In this document: piece by piece, positions 15,964 through 23,264 of the stretch
Layout of the letters: every line of letters starts with the position of its first letter
Numbering within the stretch: position 1 is the stretch's first letter
DNA from: Azophilus sp965215035
Lineage (GTDB): Bacteria > Pseudomonadota > Gammaproteobacteria > Pseudomonadales > Azotimanducaceae
Direction of reading: 5' to 3'
Length of the DNA stretch: 64,000 nt
NCBI GenBank assembly: GCA_965215035.1
Contig: OZ244040.1
Location: forward strand, 3,534,001 to 3,598,000
Notes under the pieces: generated by a model
The model's database searches: none
Told to the model about the DNA's origin: nothing
What the model saw: only the letters and a program-made list of their open reading frames with translations
Translations under genes and position numbers: made by a program

Positions 15964-17006
15964 GTTTCGTTACCCAAAGGCCCGATCGCTGTCGAGTTTG
16001 CCACAGGTCGGCAAAGGTTGGTTAACCGGCGTTCCACCAGGGCGGTGGCGGCATCGAGTGCGGCCGTCATGCCGCGTGCGTCTGCCCTGCCCCGACCAGC
16101 GATATCGAATGCCGTGCCGTGGTCCACCGATGTGCGCACGAATGGAATGCCAAGGGTAACGGTGGTGCTGCGATGAAAGTCGCGCACCTTGACGGCGATG
16201 TGCCCCTGGTCGTGGTACAGGGCCAACACGGCATCGAATTCGCCATCTATAGCCCGGTTGAAGATGGAATCGGCGGGAATCGGCCCGTGCGCATCGATGC
16301 CCTGCCGCCGCGCATCGCCCACCGCCGGGGCCAGTTCATCGATCTCTTCCCGTCCCAGCAAGCCCCCCTCGCCACCATGGGGATTCAAGGCGGCCACCGC
16401 GATTCGTGGTCGGGGCAGCCCCCAGCCGGCCAGTGCGCTGTTGGCGAGCGCGAGTTTGCCCAGCACGTTGCCCCGGGTGACGAATCGAACCGCCTCCGCC
16501 AGGGGTTTGTGGGTAGAAAGGTGTACCACCCGCAGGCCCTGGGTCATCAGCATGGTGGCGGTGAGGGGTGCCCCGGTCTTGCGCGCCAATATCTCCTGGT
16601 GGCCGATGTCGTCCACGTAGCCGGCGGCGTGCACGGCCTCCTTGTTGATGGGGCCGGTGACCATGCCGGCCAACCGCCCGGCCAGGCACAACTCGGCGGC
16701 ACGTTCGACGGCGAGCACCGCGTGGGTGCCACATACCGCATTCACGGTGCCGAAACGGAAGTCGGCGGGCCGCTCGACCCCGACATCGACCAGGCCAATG
16801 CGGCCATCTTGGCTGGCGGGGTCGCCGATCTCGGGCAGTTCCGGCAACGCCAGCCCGGCCACCGCAGCGCCCTCCTCAAGCGCCCAACGGCTGCCGATCA
16901 CAACCAGCGCCGGACCCCTGGGCTTGCGTTCGTGCAACGCCCTGGCCAGTACTTCCGGCCCGATTCCGGCCGGGTCGCCCATGGTGATGCCGAGGGTACT
17001 GGCCAC
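15960..17006 (-). CDS. pdxA: 4-hydroxythreonine-4-phosphate dehydrogenase family protein PdxA
   Basis: A 348-residue member of the PdxA/isocitrate dehydrogenase-like fold. It oxidises 4-phosphohydroxy-L-threonine in pyridoxal phosphate synthesis; PdxA2-type relatives act on aromatic dihydrodiols or four-carbon acids. Visible are the N-terminal GITMGDPAGIGPEV, GHQEIL (His136) and the three metal-binding histidines His166 (STHKPL), His210 (NPHGGEGG) and His265 (YHDQGH). No other vitamin B6, ksgA or surA gene is adjacent, and the partner gene was an alcohol dehydrogenase, so a catabolic PdxA2 role is a real alternative. Confidence 0.88.
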   Translation of the reverse strand: MASTLGITMGDPAGIGPEVLARALHERKPRGPALVVIGSRWALEEGAAVAGLALPELPEIGDPASQDGRIGLVDVGVERPADFRFGTVNAVCGTHAVLAVERAAELCLAGRLAGMVTGPINKEAVHAAGYVDDIGHQEILARKTGAPLTATMLMTQGLRVVHLSTHKPLAEAVRFVTRGNVLGKLALANSALAGWGLPRPRIAVAALNPHGGEGGLLGREEIDELAPAVGDARRQGIDAHGPIPADSIFNRAIDGEFDAVLALYHDQGHIAVKVRDFHRSTTVTLGIPFVRTSVDHGTAFDIAGRGRADARGMTAALDAATALVERRLTNLCRPVANSTAIGPLGNET

Positions 17007-17151
17007 TTTAGTGTACGCTCATGGGTACAATGCCAAACTCAGGCCACGCCCTCACCCTGGCCGCATGGGCACCGCCAGTATCCCGCCTCCTTGAGTTGAT
17101 CGATTTTTCCAACGACTTCGATTACCGCCCTCGATCATTCGCCAAACCGGT

Positions 17152-17529
17152 TCAACCGATAAGGAAATCGAGTGCCTTGACCGCGCCGACGGCCACCCCG
17201 AGCGCGGCGTAGAGCTTGACCGTCATGCGTAACTCAAGACCTTTCATTTCGGCACGCACGGCACTGATTTCCGTATGCAGTTCGGTGCGCAGATCTGCGA
17301 TCGCCGTATACAACTCGGTGCGCAGATCCGCCAGCTCGGCGCGCACAGCAGCGATTTCCGTATGCAGCTCGGTGCGCAGATCTGCGATTTCAGCACGAAC
17401 TTCGCCAATCTCGGCCTTCGTGACCATACTTGTCGATATGGGAATCGATTGCGCGGCCGCCGTCGCCTGCTCGTCGGATACACCAGCACTGCGGAAGGCA
17501 TCGTAGATTTCCTTGACAATGGCACCCAT
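17152..17529 (-). CDS. Small coiled-coil protein with a C-terminal membrane anchor (DUF1640-like)
   Basis: A 125-residue protein. Residues about 36-100 form a long amphipathic helix of near-repeated units (EIADLRTELHT, EIAAVRAELADLRTELYT, AIADLRTELHT, EISAVRAEM), and the end, VKLYAALGVAVGAVKALDFLIG, is a membrane segment. The architecture resembles DUF1640/CCDC90-type proteins. The repeated DNA makes unit number easy to change by recombination. The N-terminus (YDAFRSAGVSDEQATAAAQS) is a short helical domain. No partner gene is evident and no function can be assigned. Confidence 0.7.
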   Translation of the reverse strand: MGAIVKEIYDAFRSAGVSDEQATAAAQSIPISTSMVTKAEIGEVRAEIADLRTELHTEIAAVRAELADLRTELYTAIADLRTELHTEISAVRAEMKGLELRMTVKLYAALGVAVGAVKALDFLIG

Positions 17530-17689
17530 GCGAATCCGCCTCGACCCCGACGGGTTACTTCGATCAAGGCCCAGTATACCGGAACGGAGCTCCCACGCCG
17601 CAAGAGATCATCCATGCCTGCCGTGCGAGATCGTCCAGACGAGGTCGGCCCGGCGAGCGTCTCGGCGACCTCCACGGTCGCTACATTCC

Positions 17690-17838
17690 AACGTGGCTTT
17701 TGCGTGTTCCTGTTCGGGCGTAACCTGCCAAGTGAAGACGGTGCGATATACAGTCAGCCCCCGGCCGGTGGCGTTACTGCCTTTACCCAAGACTACTCCC
17801 GCCAGGTAGGGGTTGAGCTAAACTATTCCTTCGAGTGA
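17690..17838 (+). pseudogene. TonB-dependent receptor, C-terminal fragment
   Basis: The frame ending at 17838 reads FCVFLFGRNLPSEDGAIYS then AFTQDYSRQVGVELNYSFE and a stop. The GRNL..EDG, DYSRQVGVEL and closing aromatic YSF pattern is that of the last two beta strands of an outer-membrane TonB-dependent receptor. The upstream 2 kb expected for such a gene is absent; the preceding sequence belongs to the coiled-coil gene on the other strand. This is a remnant at the left edge of the lower-GC segment. Confidence 0.65.
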
Positions 17839-17936
17839 GTTCAATGAATGTGGACCGCAATGCGCTCAAACAGCAAGCTGCTGCAACTGTCACTCAACAA
17901 GCATAGTCAACCATACTCACCGGGAGACAACGAATT

Positions 17937-19196
17937 ATGGAAATCAAAGGATATTCCAGCCCCGGCTTCGAGGCGGTGCGCGAGAAATTTGCTAAAGAGG
18001 CCTACTTACTGGGTACAGGTGGTGCCGCATTTGCCGCCACCAAGGATGGCGAGTTGGTAGCCGACCTCTGGGCGGGCATGGCCGATCACAGCAGGCCGTG
18101 GAGCCGGAATACCCGGGTGCATATCCAGTCCACCTCCAAGGCGGTAACGGCCATGGCGGCAATGGTCCTAGTGGATCGGGGTGAACTGGAACTGGATGCG
18201 CTGGTCAGCCAGTACTGGCCTGAATACGGCTGCAACGGTAAGGAAAACACCACTGTGCGCATGCTGCTCAGCCACGCGGCCGGTTCCACCCGCCTGCCCG
18301 GATATACGGAGCTGCTTGACCTGGATGGCAACGGCCTCGACCAATATGACGAAATCGCCCGCCGCCTGGCAGCAGCGGAGCCGGACTGGGAGCCGGGAAC
18401 CGCCCACGGCTACCACGGCTATACCTACGGCAACCTGGTAAGCGAGTTGGTCTATCGCATCACCGGCCAGCGTGCTGGTGAGTTCCTGCACAACGATTTG
18501 TTCGGGCGCTACGGCCTCAATATCTGGTTGGGTACACCTCTGGAGGAGCAACGCGACCTGGCTCAGATCAAGCCCTGGCCCCACGCGCCGATGCCGGACG
18601 AAGCGGCCGCCGCGATGTCGGAGATGATGAAGCAAATTACGAGTACAAGCGATGCGGAAGCCCAGCCGGCGCTGGAGACGCCGGGCACCTGGCAGTACGA
18701 CGCAGGATTTCGCGGTCTTCTGGGTGGCCCCTGGGACACCTTTCACCTGGGTGTGATGAAACTCTGGAGTGAGCCCAAGGCCCTGGAAGCTGAATTCGGC
18801 GCCGCCAATGCCACTGCCGATGCCCGCAGCCTAGCGCGGATGTACGTGCCTCTGGCGAATAATGGAATGATTGACGGGCGCCAGGAGTTCAAAGCGGAGA
18901 CGATCGAGGCGTTCTCGACACCAACACCTCCCGGCGGGGTGGACCGCCTGGGTCAACTGGAATTCCACTGGACGCCCGGCAGTCACCATGGCAATCACCA
19001 GTTTAATCCAGCAGTGCCTCCCATCTTTGGCCCCCATCCAAAGTCCTTTGGCATGAGCGGTGGCGGCGGCAACTGGGGCTTTGCCGATCGGGAAAATGCG
19101 ATCTCATGTGGGTTTGTCCGCAACCACTACTCCACCGATATGGCACTGAGCGCGATGCTGGCAACCACGGTCTACGAGTGCCTAAACCTGGCGTGA
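17937..19196 (+). CDS. Beta-lactamase-fold serine hydrolase (EstB-like esterase)
   Basis: A 419-residue cytosolic protein of the class C beta-lactamase/EstB family, whose members mostly hydrolyse esters. The nucleophile motif SxxK is STSK at residues 65-68 (HIQSTSKAVTAM). PGTAHGYHGYTYGNLVSEL (153-171) supplies the second-motif tyrosine. The C-terminal SMSGGGGN-type segment appears as GMSGGGGNWGFAD. A start ATG at 17937 follows CGGGAGACAACGAATT with a plausible ribosome site. It opens the lower-GC segment and has no recognised operon partner. Antibiotic hydrolysis should not be assumed. Confidence 0.88.
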   Translation: MEIKGYSSPGFEAVREKFAKEAYLLGTGGAAFAATKDGELVADLWAGMADHSRPWSRNTRVHIQSTSKAVTAMAAMVLVDRGELELDALVSQYWPEYGCNGKENTTVRMLLSHAAGSTRLPGYTELLDLDGNGLDQYDEIARRLAAAEPDWEPGTAHGYHGYTYGNLVSELVYRITGQRAGEFLHNDLFGRYGLNIWLGTPLEEQRDLAQIKPWPHAPMPDEAAAAMSEMMKQITSTSDAEAQPALETPGTWQYDAGFRGLLGGPWDTFHLGVMKLWSEPKALEAEFGAANATADARSLARMYVPLANNGMIDGRQEFKAETIEAFSTPTPPGGVDRLGQLEFHWTPGSHHGNHQFNPAVPPIFGPHPKSFGMSGGGGNWGFADRENAISCGFVRNHYSTDMALSAMLATTVYECLNLA

Positions 19197-19480
19197 TTTA
19201 TCGATGACTATGAAAAATGGCGTGATCTATAAGTACGAAAATGACTAGCCTCGAATATTCGGGTCATGAGGGATGGGAGTTGATAGGACATACGCTCTGG
19301 TTGCTCTGCGGGAACGAGAGCGACGAACTACAAGTTGCTGCGTAATCGGGTTTCCAGATCAAACTACCTGGAGGGTATTGGAATGCCCCAAACGGCTGCG
19401 GTTGGGCGGTTGCTCGTGCGTCAATCATGGCTGAGTCACCGTAAACGGAGGATGCCTTGTACGGTTACGAGGCGTTTGAC
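19197..19480. other. Gene-free stretch upstream of an esterase fragment
   Basis: About 284 bp between the serine hydrolase and the next recognisable coding fragment. Composition is clearly less GC-rich than the window average. No open frame, repeat or RNA gene is recognised. Confidence 0.5.
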
Positions 19481-19633
19481 ATGAAGGCCAATCATATCGA
19501 TCAGGCCTTTCGAATTCGGGTTCCCTTGCCTGTTGGCTACGACCTGGATACGGCGGCCGAACTCCCGTTGATGTATGTTACTGATGCCGACCTGACGTAC
19601 GGGCTCCTGCTGGAGACAGCCAATGAACGTTAG
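19481..19633 (+). pseudogene. Putative alpha/beta-hydrolase (esterase) N-terminal fragment
   Basis: The 50-residue frame starting at 19481 reads KANHIDQAFRIRVPLPVGYD and LPLMYVTDADLTYGLLLETA before a stop. This is the beginning of the IroE/Fes-like putative esterase family, where a FRIRV.LP.GY strand leads into a Y(V)LYVxDxD strand. The nucleophile elbow and everything after it is missing. The next gene starts inside its last codons. It is best read as debris of a once complete gene. Confidence 0.55.
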
Positions 19634-20513
19634 CGTTGTCAGGGACTATAGTGTGAGCACCGCAGAGCTCTGGACTTACACGGCCCTGGTTCTGGCCTCC
19701 TCCCTCGCTGTCGCTCTGATAATCGGTTTCCCGGAGCCGGTAGTGTCAATGGAAGGGGGTATGCAATGGTACAGGCAGGTAGCCCTGATCATCATCGCGA
19801 TGCCGATGGCTTTTGCATTGATCTGTGCCTCCGGGTTCCGTGGCAAGGCCGGTTTGATGGCCATCTGGCAGCGCCTCATTCACGTTCGAGTACCCGTCTA
19901 CCTGTATGCATTTGCCTTGCTGGCAATGCCTCTTGGTGTAATTTTCAAAGAATGGCTGACGGGCCTGTACCTTGGCGTCGAAGTGACGCAACTGACAATC
20001 CCCGAAATGCTGCAACAGTGGTCGCTATCTCTCTTGTTTCTTGGAGTACTGTTACTGGGCGAGGAAGTTGGTTGGCGCGGTTATTACCAGCCCGGCCTGC
20101 AGGCGTATATGACACCGTTTAATGCCAGCGTTATTGTCGGGGTTGTTTGGGGTGCCTGGCATTTCCCCGTGTTCTGGGGGTTTTTCTACGGCATGAAAGG
20201 TGAAGTCGTGTATGGCCTGATCGGGATTGTGGAGATGACGGTGCTGCCGATTCTGTTCGCTTTTTCGTTTACCTGGCTGATGAATCGAGGTGGTGCGGCG
20301 TTGATACTTGCTCTGTTGGCACACGCGACCAACAATGCAACAGAGGGGCTGTTCCATCGTATGCAGCTACTGGAGTCAACGTCCGGTATGGCGTTCTTTT
20401 TCGTGTCGCATGCGCAGGCCATTCCGCTGGCAATTTTCGCGATATTGGTTGTCTGGCTAGATAAGAATAGCTTTTTCAACCGGCCCGAACGGCAAGCTGC
20501 GCAGGAGTCATAG
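19623..20513 (+). CDS. CPBP-family intramembrane glutamic endopeptidase
   Basis: A 296-residue polytopic inner-membrane protein with about eight hydrophobic segments. The Rce1/CPBP (Abi) motifs are complete: Glu147-Glu148 with Arg152 in GEEVGWRGYYQPGL, His180 in VVWGAWHFPVFWG, and His234 with Asn238 in LLAHATNNATEG. Bacterial members are presumed proteases acting on membrane substrates; some give immunity to bacteriocins, most are unassigned. The start overlaps the end of the esterase fragment. No bacteriocin gene is recognised nearby. Confidence 0.88.
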   Translation: MNVSVVRDYSVSTAELWTYTALVLASSLAVALIIGFPEPVVSMEGGMQWYRQVALIIIAMPMAFALICASGFRGKAGLMAIWQRLIHVRVPVYLYAFALLAMPLGVIFKEWLTGLYLGVEVTQLTIPEMLQQWSLSLLFLGVLLLGEEVGWRGYYQPGLQAYMTPFNASVIVGVVWGAWHFPVFWGFFYGMKGEVVYGLIGIVEMTVLPILFAFSFTWLMNRGGAALILALLAHATNNATEGLFHRMQLLESTSGMAFFFVSHAQAIPLAIFAILVVWLDKNSFFNRPERQAAQES

Positions 20514-20562
20514 CATAGATATAGGTGTCGATCAGTTTATTGACGCAAAACACTTTACCGAC

Positions 20563-20691
20563 ATGACGAGGACCATGCCAAACGCTACGGGATTGAGCCT
20601 GCCTGACATGACGGACGACCCGTCGCCCTATGTTGATGAAACGGTCAGAGCGGCGTTTGCCCTGGCGCAGGGCTATGAGCAGGAGCAATAG
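20563..20691 (+). pseudogene. Short conserved-looking frame, possible C-terminal gene fragment
   Basis: A 42-residue frame reads TRTMPNATGLSLPDMTDDPS and then PYVDETVRAAFALAQGYEQEQ before a stop five bases ahead of the next gene. Its composition looks coding, and the frame stays open upstream to about 20510, suggesting the tail of a lost larger gene rather than a real small protein. I do not recognise the family. Confidence 0.3.
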
Positions 20692-20695
20692 AAAT

Positions 20696-22606
20696 ATGGG
20701 CAAGGAAAAAACGAACCTTGGCATGGACCGCGACATCACGCGACGCGACTTTTTGAATGCGAGTGCGGTGGGCGTCGGTGCCGGGCTGCTGAGTGCATCC
20801 GCCCCAGGACCTGTGCTGGGTAAAGGCAAACCCGCATGGAGTCGCCCTGAAGTCGGCACCGAATGGTACGGTCCTGGCGGTATTGGCGATTACCGACAGT
20901 CTCATGGGCATACCCCGGATGTCATGAGTAAGGCCCATGCGATTCGTGATGGTCAGTTCGATAGCGGGAATCTCGATTACGTCGATACCGGCGAGGTTTT
21001 CAGCGCGATTGTGGTGGGTGGCGGTATGGCGGGCCTGGGTGCCGCCTATCACTTTATGGAAAACGCTGACGATGGGGAAAGCTGCCTGCTGCTCGACAAT
21101 CATTCAGTGTTCGGCGGGGTCGCCAAACAGAATGAATTCATGGTCCGCGGTGAGCGACTGATTGCGCCCCAGGGTGCCAACGGTTTTTCTATTCCTGATT
21201 TTGCCAACGAGGCACAGGATTTCGCGGGTGGTGACGCCTACTGGTATAGAAAGGTGGGTGTGCCGGAAGAGTTCACCTATCCCCGTTGGTCAAAGGATCT
21301 TGAACCGCTGAAGTTCTGCGGTGACCACTATGGCTTCCAGCACTGGCGTCAGCCTTATATCTCCACAGGCCGGTTTTACAAGACAGCCGCGGGGCAGCAA
21401 CTGGTCAAAAACCCCATGCTGAACGATTTTGCTGACGCGCCACTTTCCGACAGGGAAAGAAACGACCTCAACCGCTGGTTTACCGTCGGTCCAGACAAGG
21501 TTCCGGAGAACGTTGATGAGTGGCTCGATTCCATGACCTATCAGGAATACTTAGAAGGGGTATTGGGTCTCGATCCATCCGTCACCCGATACATCAATCC
21601 GCTCATTGCCAGCGGCATTGGTCTGGGCGCCGATTGTGTATCGGCCTACTCCTGCATGAATATTGCGTTGCCTGGCTTTAGTGGCATCAGCAGTTACTCA
21701 ATCGGCCCGCGCCATTCCTTCCCCGGTGGTAACGCGGGATTTGCTCGCCACTTCCTTAAAAGACTGATCCCCGAAGCCATCAACGGAGAGAACACTTTTG
21801 ATGACATCATTGCCGAGAGTTTCAACAACGAAGCCTTTGATCGTAAAGGCAACAAGGTTCGTATGCGCCTTTCGGCAACAGTCGTCAGAGTAGAACACAT
21901 CGCCAAGAACAGGGTGTCAGTCATTTACGCAAGAGGCGATCGCCTTTACCGGGTTCGAGCACGCGGCGTGGTGATGGCCGGCGGTGGCTGGATCAATCGC
22001 CGGGTTGTGCGGGATATGCCGAAGAGTCATCTGGATGCCTACAGCACCTTTGTCAATGCGCCGATGCTGGTGGCGAATGTTGCTGTCAATAACTTCCGTT
22101 TTATGTACAACGCCGGGATTACTGCCTGCATGTACGAGGGTAACTTCGGTTACGAGTGCAGTATCAGGAAGCCCATGCAGACCACCAGTTATCAACCGCC
22201 CCTGCATCCGGACAAGCCAACGGTGCTGACCTTCTATGTGCCGTTTCCGACGCTTGGCATGGAGGCTGGTGCTCAGGCACGCAAGGGGTTGTGGGAGCTT
22301 TATGGGACGAGTTACGCCGACTATGAATTGAAGATCCGTCGCCAGCTATCCGAACTTTTCGGCGATTATGGGTGTGATCCAGCGAAAGATATTGAAGGCA
22401 TTATCCTGAATCGCTGGGGACACGCCTACATCGTGCCGGAACCAGGCTTTTTCTATGGCAGGGACGGTAGGCCTGCTGCTCGTGATGTGGTCAGTCAACC
22501 GGCGGGACGAATCACTTTCGGGCACTCGGAACTTAGAGGCAACCAGCATTGGGGGCCGGCAGCCATGGAGGGCAAGCGTGCCATGTCACAGTTGATGGAG
22601 GCTTGA
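20696..22606 (+). CDS. Tat-exported FAD oxidoreductase, spermidine dehydrogenase-like
   Basis: A 636-residue flavoprotein. Using the ATG at 20696, preceded by AGGAG at 20681, the N-terminus has a twin-arginine signal (ITRRDFLNASAVGVGAG), so it is exported folded to the periplasm. The FAD Rossmann motif is IVVGGGMAGLGAAY (about 105-118). Overall order (YGPGGIGDY near the start, GQ.AYW-type central blocks, HAYIVPEPGFFYG, and a C-terminal FGHSELRGNQHWGPAAMEGKRA) resembles Pseudomonas-type spermidine dehydrogenase, which cleaves spermidine. Substrate is inferred from overall similarity only. It is the largest intact gene of the lower-GC segment. Confidence 0.75.
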   Translation: MGKEKTNLGMDRDITRRDFLNASAVGVGAGLLSASAPGPVLGKGKPAWSRPEVGTEWYGPGGIGDYRQSHGHTPDVMSKAHAIRDGQFDSGNLDYVDTGEVFSAIVVGGGMAGLGAAYHFMENADDGESCLLLDNHSVFGGVAKQNEFMVRGERLIAPQGANGFSIPDFANEAQDFAGGDAYWYRKVGVPEEFTYPRWSKDLEPLKFCGDHYGFQHWRQPYISTGRFYKTAAGQQLVKNPMLNDFADAPLSDRERNDLNRWFTVGPDKVPENVDEWLDSMTYQEYLEGVLGLDPSVTRYINPLIASGIGLGADCVSAYSCMNIALPGFSGISSYSIGPRHSFPGGNAGFARHFLKRLIPEAINGENTFDDIIAESFNNEAFDRKGNKVRMRLSATVVRVEHIAKNRVSVIYARGDRLYRVRARGVVMAGGGWINRRVVRDMPKSHLDAYSTFVNAPMLVANVAVNNFRFMYNAGITACMYEGNFGYECSIRKPMQTTSYQPPLHPDKPTVLTFYVPFPTLGMEAGAQARKGLWELYGTSYADYELKIRRQLSELFGDYGCDPAKDIEGIILNRWGHAYIVPEPGFFYGRDGRPAARDVVSQPAGRITFGHSELRGNQHWGPAAMEGKRAMSQLMEA

Positions 22607-22912
22607 TCATGCACGAAAGCAGATACCCAACGATACCGCTTGCAGGCCGGCCGTTGGAAGTCAACCGCCATGGTCAATCGATACGGCGAACGGTTGCTCG
22701 CTCGGCGCAGCGGTGCGGCAAAACTCGCCCGCATTCAGAGACGAGGCTAAATGAAAACGGTGCCTCCGCTCAACGACCACTTGCAATCCCGCAACGGCTT
22801 GTTTCCTTCTGAAATTACGCAACACTTTGTTTCATAAAGAAAGATAGGCGAGAAGTTAGCATTTTCGTGGCCGCGAAAAACGCTAAAAATGTCACAAAAT
22901 ATGGAACGGCTA
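22607..22912. other. Intergenic region between the flavoprotein and tRNA-Arg
   Basis: About 306 bp. No real gene is seen. Near 22870-22900 the sequence CGTGGCCGCGAAAAACG can form a short stem downstream of the tRNA on the minus strand, but the T tract is weak, so a terminator is only possible. I searched by eye for a duplicate of the tRNA 3' end as an attachment site and did not find one. Confidence 0.4.
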
Positions 22913-22989
22913 TGGCGCGCCCGGGAGGATTCGAACCCCCGACACCTGGGTTCGAAGCCCAGTGCTCTGTCCGGCTGAGCTACGAGCGC
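22913..22989 (-). tRNA. tRNA-Arg (anticodon UCG), CCA encoded
   Basis: On the minus strand the 5' acceptor strand GCGCTCG pairs with CGGGCGC (one G-U). The D arm is GCTC...GAGC, the anticodon stem CTGGG/CCCAG encloses loop CTTCGAA with anticodon TCG (reads CGA), and the T arm GGGGG TTCGAAT CCTCC is standard. Discriminator G and an encoded CCA follow. The 3' end points toward the lower-GC segment on its left. Confidence 0.95.
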
Positions 22990-23044
22990 ACGGGAAGGGG
23001 TTGGAATAGTGCACAAAGCGAATGGGTGAATCAAGCATTGTACC

Positions 23045-23200
23045 GGCTCCCATCCAACGGCACCGAGACGCTGTATGGAAATCCACCAACAGATACATTC
23101 TTGACGACATGGATACTCGGGAGTGTATCGGTTTGAATCCCGAGCCTGCCGAATCCCCTGTGTGCCGTGCCCCGCCCGGCCCACAAATTCAAACTGATAC
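23045..23200 (+). repeat. R1 repeat, modules A and B
   Basis: A 156-bp full-length copy. Module A (GGCTCCCATCCAACGGCACC, CTGTATGGAAATCCACCAAC, GACATGGATACTC) is followed directly by module B, here with ends GTATCGGTTTG and CAAACTGATAC. Compared with the copy at 58379, module junction spacing is a few bases longer. It sits between tRNA-Arg and a poly-G tract. Confidence 0.9.
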
Positions 23201-23247
23201 ACTACCACCGGACCGGTACCTAGGGTGGAGAGACGAACTGGATTTCA

Positions 23248-23264
23248 GGGGGGGGGGGGGGGGG
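23248..23264. repeat. Poly-G tract, 17 bases
   Basis: Seventeen consecutive G residues on the plus strand, ending exactly where the stop codon of the minus-strand gene begins. It is by far the longest homopolymer in the window. Such tracts are prone to slippage in cells and to length errors in sequencing. Confidence 0.9.

Noticed and set aside
22861..22912. A Rho-independent terminator after tRNA-Arg
   Set aside because: A short stem is possible but there is no good T run on the minus strand.
22867..23136. An 89-residue plus-strand reading frame containing MARPGGFEPPTPGFEAQCSV
   Set aside because: It is the well-known false protein produced by translating the antisense strand of a tRNA; here it covers tRNA-Arg and R1.
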